DNA of 64,000 bases from Breviolum minutum Mf 1.05b.01 (taxonomy: Eukaryota; Sar; Dinophyceae; Suessiales; Symbiodiniaceae), in the NCBI GenBank assembly GCA_000507305.1, contig DF239216.1:211921-275920 (forward strand), given 5' to 3'. Every line of letters begins with the position of its first letter. The stretch's first letter is position 1. The notes under the pieces are model-generated. The model was given only the letters and a program-made list of their open reading frames with translations, searched no databases and had not been told where the DNA came from. Both the position numbers and the translations under genes were made by a program. Positions 36,651 to 49,827 of this stretch are shown here, one piece after another.

Positions 36651-37148
36651 CCCCAAATAAAGGTTTTGTTGGGGATTTCCTTCAAAAATTAAACCAGTCC
36701 TGATGAAACACCATCCTTCCAAAATGACAATCGAGGCGGAGAACTCCACCCCTGTCGCTCAACTTCAACATTTGTTGGAGGCGACTGGGGGGAAAAAGAT
36801 GGATCCAAAGATCATAGGTTTTTTCCGTCGTTGGTTAGTTGTAAAAGTTAGGTATTGGAAAGATTTCATCAAAAACTAAGTCGTCTCTGTTGTTTTTGAG
36901 CATGATTCTAATGAAAGCGACGTTGGAATGAAACAATGAACATGCATCCATGCTGTAGTTACTTAATTGGTTTCAGGCTCGGAACAGTCAGTAGCTATAG
37001 TATAATATAGTATAATCATGTACAATTTGTTCTGTTTGGTCCCTGTGGTGCGAGGGTTTGTTGTTCTTATTACCTTTGGTTTCCTTCTCAACTTTGGAAA
37101 CAGATCGACCTTGTTACAAAAATATGATGCTGTCAGCCTGTCGTCCAG

Positions 37149-38862
37149 GAAGTGGCTGAAGCAACTGTCCTTTTCAGGCCGACAGTGGGTCCATGGCTTT
37201 GGCCCCTTCATGAACCAGAGACTTGTACTGTGACCATCCTCCATCCTGAAACCAACATAGCCAATGAAGTTTATGAGTCCCGTGAGGTCGCCCTTTTGTT
37301 CTTTTTGTATGTTGTAAAATAAGTACGCAGCTGATGTTGACCGGTCACTACGGGTATACAGATGTGTTCTGCACAAGGTACTTAGGTACTTGTGCATGAG
37401 AGATGTATGATGAACGATTTGCAAAGTTTCAATTGGAAGTTAAATGGAGCCATGTCGAGTGAATTGATCCTTTTTTGACAATCCAAGGACGTTTCAGCTG
37501 CCCTACTTGTTGCCGATGTAACTTCGGCCATGTTAGCCTTTTATTGCATCGATCTGCCGGGTGGCTGGGTTGCTCCGGTGGAATTCAATGGCAACTCTAA
37601 GGCCATGACAGATGATGAACAGCCTCTTGGTGTTAATGGCGTTTCAAGTTTCGTTCACCCATGATTTGTCTTCAGGGCTGAGGACACAAGAGTGTTCTGT
37701 ATGGCAAAAAGGTGAATTTAGGTGAATTCGGATTTTTAAGCAGAAGTCGATATTGTTCAAATGCTCAAAGTTATATGGATTCCGGATCATGTCAAATTGT
37801 TGTCTCGCTCAGTTGTGCGATGCGAATCATCCGAGCTTTCCGGATTGTTCCACCAATTCACATGGATGAACAACAGAAGCACATCCGAGCGCCACTTGGA
37901 TGAGTTCTCATAGTCATCTCCGTTTTGTTTCCAGCATTGCTTCATCAGGAAGGTATGACGTTGTTTTTTAATTACATGTTTTTACGACAGCAACGATGTG
38001 TGTATGGAACTATCTATATCCATTTATATGATATGACAGATATGATCAATGTATTAGAATCTCTTTGTCACGACTGTCTCACTCCATTGGGTTTGCCAGT
38101 GCTTCCGCAAGAACCATGGAGAAACTTGACAGCTTGTGTGGACTGGTAAGGCAATACTCCGCCTCAACCACCTATGTATTTGCTTGGAGTGAAATCTATG
38201 TTCGGGGTCTGTGGGTGTTGCTGGTTATCGCTATCCCAGTTGCATTGATTTTCAACCAACGGCCAATGGTTCTTGCTTGGGAAAACTGGCACTTCTACTT
38301 GATGCAGGTGGGGGATGTGATTCAAGCCGATCAGAATTTTCTCAGCGCTAATGACCCTGGCATTCATGATTGAGCTTGCCACCCCCGGTTCCCAAAGTCA
38401 GGAGTATTTGAAGCTGGGATATCCAGCTTGTTGCAATACTGGAAGTACAGCTGGCCAGGTCCAAAGTTAAATGCTTCATCATGCTTTCAAAAACTGACTA
38501 GTGACTAATACAACAAGATCATGCTATTCTAGTATTGAGGCTAAATCATGTTTCATCATGTCGGTATGTACATTTGTACTATAGGTATCTCTAGAAAATT
38601 CTTTACTTGTTACTTCTGATAGTCACTAAAGCCAGCTTGTTTGACCACTGCGAAAGTTCTCCTTTACCTCAGATTGCTGAGTCTCAGGGGGGTTCGGCCA
38701 CCCCTCCAAAGGATCGATATGGTGCCCCTGCAAGAATAGCGACAATAGTGAAGTGGAAATTGAAAAGGGCCTTGTTGAGGGGCATCAAAAGCTCTAGCAA
38801 CAACCCCAGCAACAAAAAGAAATAAGAAGGAGAAGAAGAACACCAACAAAGATAATGACAGC

Positions 38863-38896
<34 letters not shown>

Positions 38897-41800
38897 GAAG
38901 AAAAAAAAGTTGGTGTGGCGGCGATCCAAACCCTGTGTTGCTTCCGGCACCGTCATACCTGATCCTTTTCATCCACAAGTGTTGTGAATTTGAACATAGG
39001 ATCAAAATATAAAATTCAACAAATGATATTAATATTAATCACATATTATATATTATATTGATATGTTCAGAATATATCCAAATAGATGCCGTCAGTCATG
39101 GAAATTTTCTGCAATGAGTCAAGCTCTTCATGGATTTGTGAGGCCATCGTCTTGACATGGACCGTGGTGATGGCCGGTTTGAGTCGATCACGCAGAGTCT
39201 TCATTCACGACGGCAGCAAGTTTGCGAAGAGTGAGGCACCAGTGGACCTGAAAACAATGCCAAAAACGTGCCTCGCCAATGTTCAAATGTTGCGAAAATA
39301 CGCGAGTTTTCGGAAACACTGGAGCTGACATATGTGACTTGCGTATTGAAAGATCCTTTCTTGGTGCAAGCACACATAGGCTGTGAATACTTACTCAGAT
39401 CACGCAGTTTGGATATGTTTGGCCAGACTAGACTAGACGCTCCCTGAGTACCTGCGTATTTTAAGGTAGGGTAGCGCTCAAAAGACATGCTTGGGTTTCA
39501 CAGTAGATCAACTTGATTTATGATTCTATCTTTATATTTTTTTATCCGATTTCAGGAGTTGGTATCAGGTCAAGATTCCATGCTCAAGAGTAGGTGCATT
39601 TGGCTGGAATAATTCTTTGCTTAGTGAATTTCAGCTTTGGATCCATGTCATCCAAACCTAAGGAGACGGGCGAAATTGAAGCACATGCTGGCTGCGACCG
39701 GAGCTGGCGCTGAGTTCGCTGAAGTGGTCAATTTGACGCTCGGCACAGCAACTGCAGGAAGGCTGAAACAGAGAAGTGTTGTTCTGGCTTCATATACCAT
39801 GCAGTTTCCAAAGAATACCAACGCAAAAACATATTGGAGCTATCAAATCTCTGAGGCTTTCAGTGTAAAATTTGTGATGCACTACTAAAACTGCAATATG
39901 TTTACTCGTGCATGTACTGTATATAATATACGCTAGATGTATGTCCTTCATGGTATAGATATTATTATGATATTAGAGTACCCGGAGTTGTCACCTCGTG
40001 CGGGAATGTTCCAGCACAAAGACATATTTTATATCCACCACACAAGAGATCAGGAGACAGAATCCAGACCATTGGCATCAAGAGAATCCAAAGACTTGGA
40101 CAGTGCTCAGCATTCTGGTCACAGGCGGGCACTGTCCATTCGATGATCAGAACTTTCATGACTTGGCCCGATTTTTCCTGCTGTTTTTTTACCAAAAACG
40201 CTTTGTTCCCGTGCAGTTCTGGCGAGTGCCTTATGCTTGAGCATGGCTGGGTTCTTCCTCCTTTTAGTGATGGAATTCAAAATGCTGTTGAGCCTCGGCA
40301 TTAGTAAACATGTTTCCCAGGTGAGATCATATTGTGGTACCCTCCAGAGAACTAACATATCCCACCTGAAAAAAAGGAAAATCATTTGAAAGTGAAAGGT
40401 GCCTTTATAGGGGATATGTTAGTTCCCAGGAGGGTATATTGTGGTATTTTGCTGACAAGCCTGCAGTGTTTAACAAGTGCACCTTTGTATACCTTCGTCA
40501 TAAGATCCTGACTGAGGATCTTCAATTGGGGAGATTGCTTCAGATTGGCAACTTTGTCTCAGAGCTATGTCCAGCTTTCTTTGAGATTTCATGTTAATCC
40601 TTTGAATTCAAAGGAGAATTTGGGAGCCCATTCCAATTTGATTCCTGTGTGTATCGTTTATTGTATTTTAGCAGCAACTACGACTGAGAGAACATTGATG
40701 TCAATGCTGCATAGAGCTGAGGGCTGTATTGGCCCTGAACAAGTACATGGCTTTGGTGGCTTGCTTTCGATGATCGGCACCGACATTTTGTTGGCCTTGC
40801 TGATCAATGTGGCCACAGGGGAGTTGTGCAAAGCCTTTGCATTTCGAATCGCGAAATTCTGGAACTTCAAGGACGGTGATTGGGCATACCCAACGAATCA
40901 CGTGTTTGGCAGTAGGTAATTCCTCAGAAGCATTCATTGTTTTATTTTGTACGGCTCTTCTACGCTTGGGTGGTCATACAGAAGGTACTTTGGCATTGAG
41001 AGAATCTTGAAAATCACCATATTTGTCAAACATTTGAAACAACTCCTAGAAGCAAAAAATGCCTCAAACACGGGACTGGACTGCAAGCTCATTTTTTTTG
41101 AGAGCTTGACATGTTCGGCGTCGAATTTCCAAGCAGAGTCTTGTGATTTGCAATGCTTTGCCAGGATATGCGACATCGACTGTTTTGCTTCCACATGACT
41201 GGGGCCATCATTGATGGCCTTGCAGCGATTGGTGTTTTCTCATTCCTGGCGTTTGCCTTCTTGCCTGAATGGGAAGAGACACTCCAGGCATCCTGGGATG
41301 ATGCATCAATGTGTCAGAATTTCTTGGACTACAAAGCTGCCTGGATGCACCATGCAGTCAGAGATGAGGCACATCAGACAATCATGACGATCACAACCAA
41401 CTGAAGTGGGTGCTTAGCCGAGGTGTGTCATGCAATGGCAGGCTGCAGCGCTGATGATGCCTGCTTCAAAATGGGCATGATTTTCAGGTGATGTATCAAG
41501 ATGCTCATTGTCGCCTGATCACCCCTTTGAACGAAGAACGGTTTTATATGTAAATAAATACATTAAATACATTTGATTCAATACGATATGTTTTAACTTT
41601 ATCTGTTATATTGATTGATGTACTAACAACATTGATCGAGGGCGTCCAAATCCCCCTTGTGGCAATGAAAAGTCTCTTGGAAATGAACTAAGGACTCGAT
41701 TTGTTGTTCAGGCACTGTTTTCTGTGCCCGTGCCAAAGCACCTGTGCAGCAGCCGCGACCTCGGAAAATTACAGAACATGCAATGAAAATGCGCTTTGAC

Positions 41801-44800
41801 CCTGGACATCCCTGAGTGGGAAGAAAGCAAGGCGAGAAGGCATAAGAATGCCTTGTCATGAGGCGTCAAGAACTCTTCAACGCTTGGTTGGGCGGTCTCT
41901 TCATGGTCGCTCCCTTTGTGGACGTGTTGATGCAGTTCATTGTGCCCATGCTAGTTGGGACCTTGGTCATGGAGAGGTGGAGTTTTGCTACTGTATTGCC
42001 ATGTTGATCGAAGCATGTGTGCGTATCATTCGGATCTCTGCACACATCACGCTACTAAGACCTATTGGTTCCACTTGAAGGCGGATCGGATACTCGATGA
42101 GGATGAAAGGCTGAAGCCGAGATCATGCTGCTGCGGATGTCTTTCAGGACTGTAGCGGAGGAGTAGTTAGTCAAAAAACAGCATGCATCAATGATTATTG
42201 ATCAATATATGATATAATTATATATATAATATACAATCAAACCGGATATATAAACATCAACATTCAGTAGCATTCATTATCCTGTATCGTCCACTTCGTC
42301 CACTTTGTGTCTCTGAACAACTTCAGGATTGGGCCGCCTGCTGGCATTCATCTTTGTTCTTGACGGAGGTAGGGTGAAGGAACCATGCTGTGAAGCACTC
42401 GGATCAGGTGATAGTAGAAGCAGCTTTGATTGGCAAGCATCTCCAGAAAAATATGTTGATGCGGCTTTGTTACGTGATATTGATGCGTTACATTTCATTA
42501 CATCCTCCAAAACTGATGTAACCCCTCTGAATATGGGGGCTGGAAGACTAGTTTGAATTGGGGATGGCATTTTTGTGGTCAAATCATAGCGACATCAAAC
42601 AACCTCACCCCAAAAGGTGGCTCAGTAAGGAGAATTTTTCTTCGAGGAAATCCCGGTTGAAGCATCACTTGAGATCCATGAATCTCGGTGTCAGACCGTT
42701 CAGAGTTGACACAAACAAACGAAGAATGGATGAAATACTAAGGGTTGCAAATAGTTTCATACAACTGCCTTGACCACTTGACCTCTCAGATGCTGTTTTG
42801 GAATTTCCAGGTGTCATGGGATTGCCTTATGTGTGGCGTGGGTATCCTTTCAAAGCTCCCAAGATCAAAGCAGAAGCGGACGATGGCCCAGCTGCTTGGG
42901 TTGGGCCTTATTTGGAGCCAGCGGGTTCCGCAAAGACAATATCCGAAACGTATGAAAATTGTGTAGATCCCATTCCATGACATGTGACATATGTGACATT
43001 TCTAGAATGACAAGATCTCCTGGTTGAAAGTTCTGCTTATTAAGCCATGTGTGCATTAATGATAGCAGATTTTCTCCCAGTACGGTGAACATCGCAAACG
43101 CACCATTCAACAATTAGGTTCCAGCTTCGTTGAATCACCTTTTTGGTCCTTTAGACCAGCGGCTGTTGCGGCCCTTCAACCCGATCGACGAACTGAAGCT
43201 CGGCTTGCATTGCGGAAGGGAATTTTCCGTTGAGTAGCAATTGAACAATCGTGTTGCTGGAGCATGTGAGAGTAGGACAATTAGATATGTGGTGCTGGAT
43301 GTGTTTACTGTTTAGATTTGTTTAGTATGTCCTTGCGGGGAATCAGAACCTGACTTCTGGCGTGGGCAATCTTTGAGAAAAATGTTTGGTCAAAACATAT
43401 GTTCTGTGTTGCAACTGCTCTTCTCAGGGAGTCGGGGTTCGAGTAGGTCCCTTGATGATCAGGTGATTAGGTTGCTTTCTTGCGGCCATCCAACACTGCA
43501 TGATGGAGCCGCAACGCCCATTAAAAGATGCATATAGATCTTTTAGCTAGCTCAATGGAGTGATGCCCTGTACCTCTATCCCAGATCCTCAAAGTTGCTT
43601 GAGGAAGATGCTCAAGATGAACTTCATGATTGTAATTATGCGTCTCGGCGATGAAATTGACTTTTGATATGCCGGTTTCAGCAACACTTGTGAAGCAAGG
43701 AAAATCCAAGCTCCGCAAGCTCAGTGCAAACATCCAAGCCGTGTTTCTTTTAGGTTTGCCCCTATCAACCCAGTGGGGTTGATTGCACAGCTAGTGGCTC
43801 GTCTTTTGGACATACATTCCCGCCTCCCAAAGCTGTTGATGCTCGTCGAAAAAACCAAAGCACTGACAGACTTTTTCTTTTGGATGATTTTAGGTGCAAC
43901 ATGGTGAAAACATTTTGATGCCAAGATGTTTTCATGTTTCGCTGTTTCACAGGGTGTTTTTGCCTACAAGTTCCGGGAAGCACCATTTTTTTTTCATTTT
44001 CAGGATTGTTCGGCGCCGCGACTCGCCAATGGACAATAACCTGGCTCACATTAGCCAACAGGTCCGCACTGGGCTTTCTCGGTGGGGCGCTGCTGAAAGC
44101 TACCTTTCATTGGATTTCAATGGATTTAAAAATTTGGATGATTCAAAACCCAAGTCTTCAGAAGCCACGGGATTTTTTGAGAAATTCCATCATCAGTCGT
44201 CAGTTTGTGGAAGAGAAAATTTGTTGCCAGGTCTTTGGGCATATTATCCTCCCATTTGCTGCCATTTGGCACGTTGGACCCATGGGGGAACGACAAGGGG
44301 AAAGAGGGACACCTTGGTATGGGTTAAACGGTTAAATGCCCGTCTTTAACTACGATCCAACTGATCTTGCAGAGCTTAGCATGTTGCCTTGGATATGATA
44401 CATTCATTTGTGAAAATTCAGCCAATGGCAGCAACATTGAGTTTTGAGTCATGTATTTAATGTATTTGGATTCTTTCCGGATAACAAACAACAATATCAG
44501 GTCATGGAGTTTTATGAGAATTTGATTTGTTATACAGTATTATAAATATATTTTATACATTGATTAGAAACCACAATCTATCATTGTGAATGGCAATAGT
44601 CAGATGTTTTCTTCGGCTCGGCATTGGCTCATGGCCATGGTTCGCAGATTGCAGGACTGGCCTTAATCTCGTACAACACAGATCTCTACAAATACGACCA
44701 TTCCGTCCTGGTGGTCATTTGGTTCACGATGGCTGGGGTCATAGCAGGCTTAGCACTGCTATTATTTATCTTGGCATTCAAGGCGGGCTGCAAAAAGGAA

Positions 44801-44869
44801 GAGTGGAGAGTGGTCTTGATTTTTCTAGATTCTAGCAAGGGGGTTGAGTCTAATGTGCATGCATTATAG
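37149..44869 (+). CDS. Multi-pass membrane protein, unknown family, at least 14 exons
   Basis: Exons with matched phases: 42327-42368, 42811-42924, 43118-43214, 43754-43893, 44004-44072 and 44655-44869 (TAG stop). They read LLAFIFVLDGG, MGLPYVWRGYPFKAPK, SSFVESPFWSFRPAAV, FAPINPVGLIAQLVARLL, TDFFFWMILGLFGAATRQ, YDHSVLVVIWFTMAG and IAGLALLLFILAF; donors GT, GT, GA, GT, GC, acceptors all AG/G. Upstream likely exons: 37149-37286 and 37488-37601 (DVSAALLVADVTSAML), up to 38307 (MEKLDSLCGLV at 38116; VLLVIAIPVALIF), up to 40320 (MAGFFLLLVMEFKMLL), 40722-40901 (LSMIGTDILLALLINV), 41165 to about 41380 (IIDGLAAIGVFSFLAFAFL) and about 41865-42000 (GGLFMVAPFVDVLMQFIVP). At least seven hydrophobic segments. 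If 38116 is the true start, the two 37-kb exons belong to another gene. Role unknown. Confidence 0.65.
38856..38897. repeat. CAA trinucleotide repeat
   Basis: About 14 near-perfect CAA units inside an intron of the membrane-protein gene; minus-strand frames give Leu or Cys runs and are artefacts. Confidence 0.9.
40338..40436. mobile_element. 99-bp terminal-inverted-repeat element, copy 2, with 8-bp target duplication
   Basis: Begins TACCCTCCAGAGAACTAAC and ends with GTTAGTTCCCAGGAGGGTA; arms of about 26 bp are inverted copies with two mismatches. Flanked on both sides by TATTGTGG (40330-40337 and 40437-40444), an 8-bp target-site duplication. Same length and ends as copy 1. It starts 17 bases downstream of a membrane-protein exon that ends at 40320, so it lies in an intron. 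Confidence 0.9.
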
Positions 44870-44990
44870 AGTATGATATAGTATGATGAATGTTGCAAGT
44901 GCCGCTTGTCAGTTGTTTCGAAGTAAAAACAGCGAAGATGTTGCTACTGGATTTATATATATGATATATAATATAGTGGCCCTTTAATTT

Positions 44991-45182
44991 GTTGTTGAGT
45001 TCGTCCCAATGCTCAAACAGCATGCCTCCACATTTTGATGGAATGGCAAAGTACAACTCTTCTTGATTATTGAGACGAAACACATCGGGTATGTTCGGGT
45101 CTGTATACTTTTTCAACCATGGAAGTGTCTTCTTTGCTTCCTTTGAAGTGCCAACCCACCAGACATCTTGAAACGCGAGATC
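44991..45182 (-). CDS. Minus-strand coding exon, unknown protein
   Basis: On the minus strand, after a CTGCAG/G acceptor, the frame reads DLAFQDVWWVGTSKEAKK, then LPWLKKYTDPNIPDVFRL, EELYFAIPSKCGGMLF and EHWDELNNKLK, ending at a GC donor. Composition and boundaries are those of a real exon; the opposite strand has no equally good frame. It is the one convincing minus-strand exon found and faces the 3' end of the membrane-protein gene. Neighbouring exons of this gene were not identified. Family unknown. Confidence 0.6.
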
Positions 45183-45239
45183 CTGCAGGTCTACTACAGA
45201 TTTAACCCACACGCGCGTCGAACGATGAGTTCGCTCTCC

Positions 45240-46640
45240 CGCGCCGGCTCATTGGGTACAAGTCTCTTGTCACAATCCCTCAGTTTGCACAGCTGAAGCA
45301 ATGGCTTCTTCGGAAGCTACTCAGGGATTTCCAGCCAGATTGTGTCATCAGACCTGTCAGACCTAGACTCCTTCAACTTTGATGGTGTCAGTGATGATCT
45401 TCACAGGTTTTCTCTTGGTATGGATCTATTCATTTGCAAGGAAAAATAGTAGATACCGCATGAAATATCACAACCACATCACCCTAACGGGTAGTGTTAT
45501 AGGGAAGTCCAGCTTCATGGCGATGATGCTTCATGGATTGAGTTTCTATGATTTTCTCATTTTACCCACCTTTTGCCTTTGAGCGTTGGTGAGGTCTTGA
45601 TCCTTCAGAGTTTCGTGATATGAAAGAGAAGGAACGCATCATCAAGGAAGAGATGCACGCTGAAGAAAGTACCTGGACTTTTGCAATTATTTGACCGAAA
45701 GCAAACAACTTTGGGCAGAAAATGTCGCCAGAAATTGATGCTGAACATGTTTGGGTTGCAACACCTTTGAAGTCCGGTGTTAGGTCTCAATGCGACGAAT
45801 AGTTGAGGCGAAAAGAAGGTTGTATGTAATGTAAAGTCTTCTTCCCATGCGTTTCCCATCGTTTCCCTGCACCTTTTTCCCCTTTCATCCTTTCATGTGT
45901 CATTGTTCTATTCTTGACTCATTCTCATTGCCTTTCCGAGACGAAGAGACGTTGGCGCATGCGCAGCACAAAGGGTGGGATGATCCTGTCCTGGAGGCGA
46001 TGGCGGCACCTGGAAAAGTGCCAGAAGTTGTGGATGCAGGAGCTCAGAAACTCGATGTAGCTGGTGGTGACGGTTTTTCGACGCACAGAATGGAGAATGG
46101 ATTGAGAATGGGAATTTTAGAAATGACGAATTGTGAAGAAGGAATGAAGATACGGATGATATCGGATGAAAAAAACGTGCGAGACTTCCAGAGATTAGGA
46201 AGTTACAGTTTTTCTACTACGCGGCTCACATCCGACGACAGGACCGGATCCAGTTCCTGTGGCACTTGAGGCTGGAACAGAGACAGGGAATCTCGGCACG
46301 CCCAGCAACGCTGGTTGCTGTGCTTGCACGACCTGAGACCTGAGTGGCACACACCTTGCAGTCAAATTCGATCGTTGAGAAGTCTGAGAAGGGTGAATAC
46401 TATACTAACTATAGCAGGTTGAAGAGGCTGAACTGAGATGGATGCTCAAAAATGAGCACCTGTTTTCAGTCAGGTGAACCATGGCTGGGTTGTGCAGGCA
46501 CCTTGATTTCTATTGCAGTGCATTGCAATTTCGTATGTTTCGGAAGACTGAAGAAATCGAGTCCTGCGCTTGGCAGCTTCGGCATGGACACTTGCTGCAC
46601 TGTAGCCAATTGTATTCGCAATGGTAAATCTCACCAGTGA
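45240..46640 (+). CDS. Cluster of candidate exons, unresolved gene(s)
   Basis: Protein-like segments on the + strand: 45248-45404 (ALPRRLIGYKSLVTIPQ), 45940-46085 (HAQHKGWDDPVLEAMAAPG) and about 46525-46640 (FRKTEEIESCAWQLRHG). Boundaries and phases were not resolved, and 45405-45930 and 46090-46500 show little. Could be one gene or several. No family recognised. Confidence 0.3.
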
Positions 46641-47955
46641 AGAAATGCTGGGAGTGTTACCTGTGCGTGGTTTGGCGGATTCAAACTGCTTGGGTGCAAT
46701 GATCCTTTACATATCTTCACATCATTCACTAAAAGCTAGGATCATGTCCAAAAGGTCTCTGTCGACATTGTGGGTTAAGATACTTTTACCACTGTACTAG
46801 TATGATTAGGAGTTGATTGTTAAGTTCGAGTTTCTTGATGCTCGTGGAGGCAATTGTGCAGCCATGTTTGCGGTGAAGTTTGCTTTGTGTTTCATTGCGG
46901 TTTCTCAATGGCCGTATCACTTGCAATCCGAACAGATTCACCCCCAGAACCTCAAACACAGTATGTCTACGAGTCAACATATTCAAGAGTTCAGAAAGAA
47001 AAACGATGAACATGGCAATCTCTTTGACTCCTTGATCACTTTCATGGGATTCATTCTGTCCCTCTTTTCGAGGTCTCCAATTTATTATGTCAATATTCCA
47101 ATGTCGCCAATGTCAAGGTGAGACATGTGTACATCACTTGTATGAAGCTCCTGGGCATTTGCACCTTCGCAACCATGAACAAGACAAGAACACTCCTTTG
47201 TCGCTGAAACAGTGTTAGGAGATGTTCCTTGGACATATTCAGGTCCTTTGAGACTCTGGGTGGAATCTACTGGCTCAGGAAACTATGACTCAAGCATCAA
47301 TAAAATTGAAACATATAAGAATGCATATTGCTGGTACTCGAATTTTTATTGAACTTCGTGAATCTCTTGGTCATGAAAAAGGGAATCCGGAATCCCATCC
47401 AGAGAAAATCTTGCGTTGGTTCAATAGCAAGATTTCCACGTCGCGCCTGGCCACCTGCTTGGTGGTGCTGATGACCCCGCCCCAATGTATTTTTGCCTGG
47501 TTTCCCGCCAAAGATGTGACCAGGAGAAGCGAGAAGTGGGTAAAAAGAAGTTCGCGAAAAATCGGAGCGTTTCAGCGACCAATGCCACAATTGTAGAGGA
47601 ATTTAGACCAACAATACTTCTTCGCTTCTTCCCAAGCTTCTCCCAAATATGGTGAAATGGTTTGATGTCATGCAACGCAAACATGGTCTTTGTTTTTGAT
47701 CAAGGCTGTAAGACCAGCCCAAGAATAGATTTATAGATTTACGCCGACTATGAATGGTTGGCGTACATTTTTTAAGTGACTGCTACTCAAGACTGAAACC
47801 ATTGAATTCTATTAGCCAATTATTAGCCCATGACTCCATGAGTTTATGCAAGCACTCTGAGATAAATTGCATTTCGTTTGAAGCTGACAGCCAACGCTAA
47901 CAAGCTCATAAGCCACGCAAATGCTGCCTATTTTTTGTTGTTCCCCAGTTTGAAG
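46641..47955. other. Stretch without a supported gene
   Basis: Open frames on both strands at 46786-47121 and 47285-47684 overlap and neither shows motifs; the + frame at 47285-47596 is the more basic and could be an exon but is not supported. Nothing else seen. Confidence 0.4.
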
Positions 47956-47959
47956 AGCC

Positions 47960-48660
47960 ATGGCAGCCATGGCCAAAAGTGAACGCACTGGCTTGACTGG
48001 TACAAGGGTCAGGCAGATCTACATAGATCTACATGAAGATTCAAGAGGTGAAATTGCACGTGAAGAGTTTGAATCCCAAGAGTCATTAGTAAGAATCGTG
48101 GAGGTATACTACTTGTACGTACAGATGTTTGGCAAAAGGGATGAAAGGATGCTGTTTGTTGCTTTTATGTTTGGTGAAAGCCATGCAACATATGCAACAT
48201 CTTCAGGTTGCCTGCAGAGTATGGAGCTGAGATTGTGAGATTGTGATGGGACCGAATGGGTGATACTGTAGAAACTGCCGCAAGAATTCACCAGCATGCT
48301 GTGGATTGGAGCTAGGCCAAGCAAATCCAGCAGCAATTGCGGCATGATAGGAAGGCTCACTTTTAAAGCGAGACATACTGATAGTGGCGGGTGCGGACAG
48401 AACAGGGGTTGGGATGGAAGATGGAAGGCATTCAGAGGTGATGCTAAGTGGTTGATCAAGCACTTTGACTCGTTCAACATCAACTCCCCAAAAATTCCTG
48501 GTCATCGTTCAACGGCTTTGCCAAAATACCAACAAATTCCACAGATTGTTTGGTCATCGTGGTGTATGCCACATGCAGCTGAGAGGCTCTCCCGTGCAGC
48601 CTCGGAGGCTGACTCCAACATGGTGACTTGGAAAGAAATTCTGAAGAGATGTAAGTAGGC
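47960..48660 (+). CDS. Candidate EF-hand-like protein, start exon at 47960
   Basis: ATG at 47960 follows a gene-poor stretch and reads MAAMAKSERTGLTGTRVRQ then IYIDLHEDSRGEIAREEFE, similar to one EF-hand with an imperfect loop. About 600 bases on, a frame ends ASEADSNMVTWKEILKR (48590-48655), another EF-hand-like helix-loop-helix lacking several ligands. The intervening exon structure is unresolved. Possibly a degenerate calcium-sensor protein. Confidence 0.45.
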
Positions 48661-49664
48661 CCATTACAATAATGACATAACATTTGTATGACAATCATAC
48701 AGAATGATGGATATGATATAGAATGATGAATGGCAATATTGCAATATATTGCGTATTTGTAATTCTCAATGATAGCCTTTGGATATCTTTGTACCAGCAC
48801 CACCCAAAAAAACATCGTCTTTGCTTGTTTCAGTTCTTTCCTTGTCAAAAAACGGTTGGATGCGGATTCAGGTGTCAACCATCATGCCGCATTCTAACTC
48901 GAGTGCCCAACTTTCAAGGCATTCTGAGGCACGTGATGCCGGCTGAATGGGGATGTCAGAGCTGAGGTCAAGGCTGAGATGAAGCTAAAAATCCGTAGAT
49001 GCAGAATGATGGAAGTAATATACTTATTGGAAAAATAAGTGAACAGTTTGGTAAGCTTTTATTGAGCCATGAAAGCATGCACAGGCGCAAGAGGCTGCGG
49101 AGGATTCAGACCTTCAGAGCATTGCTGCGGGCACCCAGTGGGAAGAACACCCGATGCTTCTGACGGACTGCATGATTGGTTAGTGCTTCACCTGGTAGAA
49201 GCCTCGGGTTACGCATAGCTTAGGTCACGCAATTGGAAAGCATGCAAGCGCAACAACGTTCTCCACAACAGGCGGAAAGGATGGAAGATTCAGATGTTTC
49301 TTGCCTGCTAGCCAATGTGTTTGTAAGTGGCTTGGAGGAAGGTATTTCATGATATTTCAATCTTTTTGACTTGTTTATATACATGAAACGGTTTCCTCAC
49401 ATTTTCCTCTACTTGTGATTTGTAACACTGAAGTGCATCACTACGTAATTTGATTTTGTCTTGCAGCCCAATCTTCAACTGGACGCCATGATTCTTCAGC
49501 TCATTGTGGGAGTCCTCAAGTGCTTATGTTGCAATCGTATTATGCAGCCATTGGATGATATTTGGCAGCTACGAATCGAACATGTGCCGGAGTCAACTGA
49601 CTTCATAGCTAGCCAGTGCATGTTGGCTCCACCGTCAGTTTACCTTATTTGTGGCACATCCGAG

Positions 49665-49827
49665 GGTGAACGACCTGAACGCCGTCAACGCATGGCGCGC
49701 GTTGGAGAGACATTTTGTTGGATCCAGGACATTTATATTAAGCGATGCACTAAGTTGCCGGTCCCTAGAGAAATGCCCTCACTTGTACAATCTTGCGAGA
49801 CATTGGGAGCTTGTATGTACTAAATAG
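49665..49827 (+). CDS. Candidate terminal exon with GST-C-like segment
   Basis: After a CCGAG/G acceptor the frame reads VNDLNAVNAWRALERHF, VGSRTFILSDALSCRSL and EKCPHLYNLARHWELV, then a TAG stop at 49825-49827. The order 'LE+HL ... RTFL...ALT...L ... P+L.RW' recalls glutathione-S-transferase C-terminal folds appended to aminoacyl-tRNA synthetases and elongation factors. That resemblance is inference. The overlapping frame 49461-49823 is open but less protein-like. Upstream exons not identified. Confidence 0.4.
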
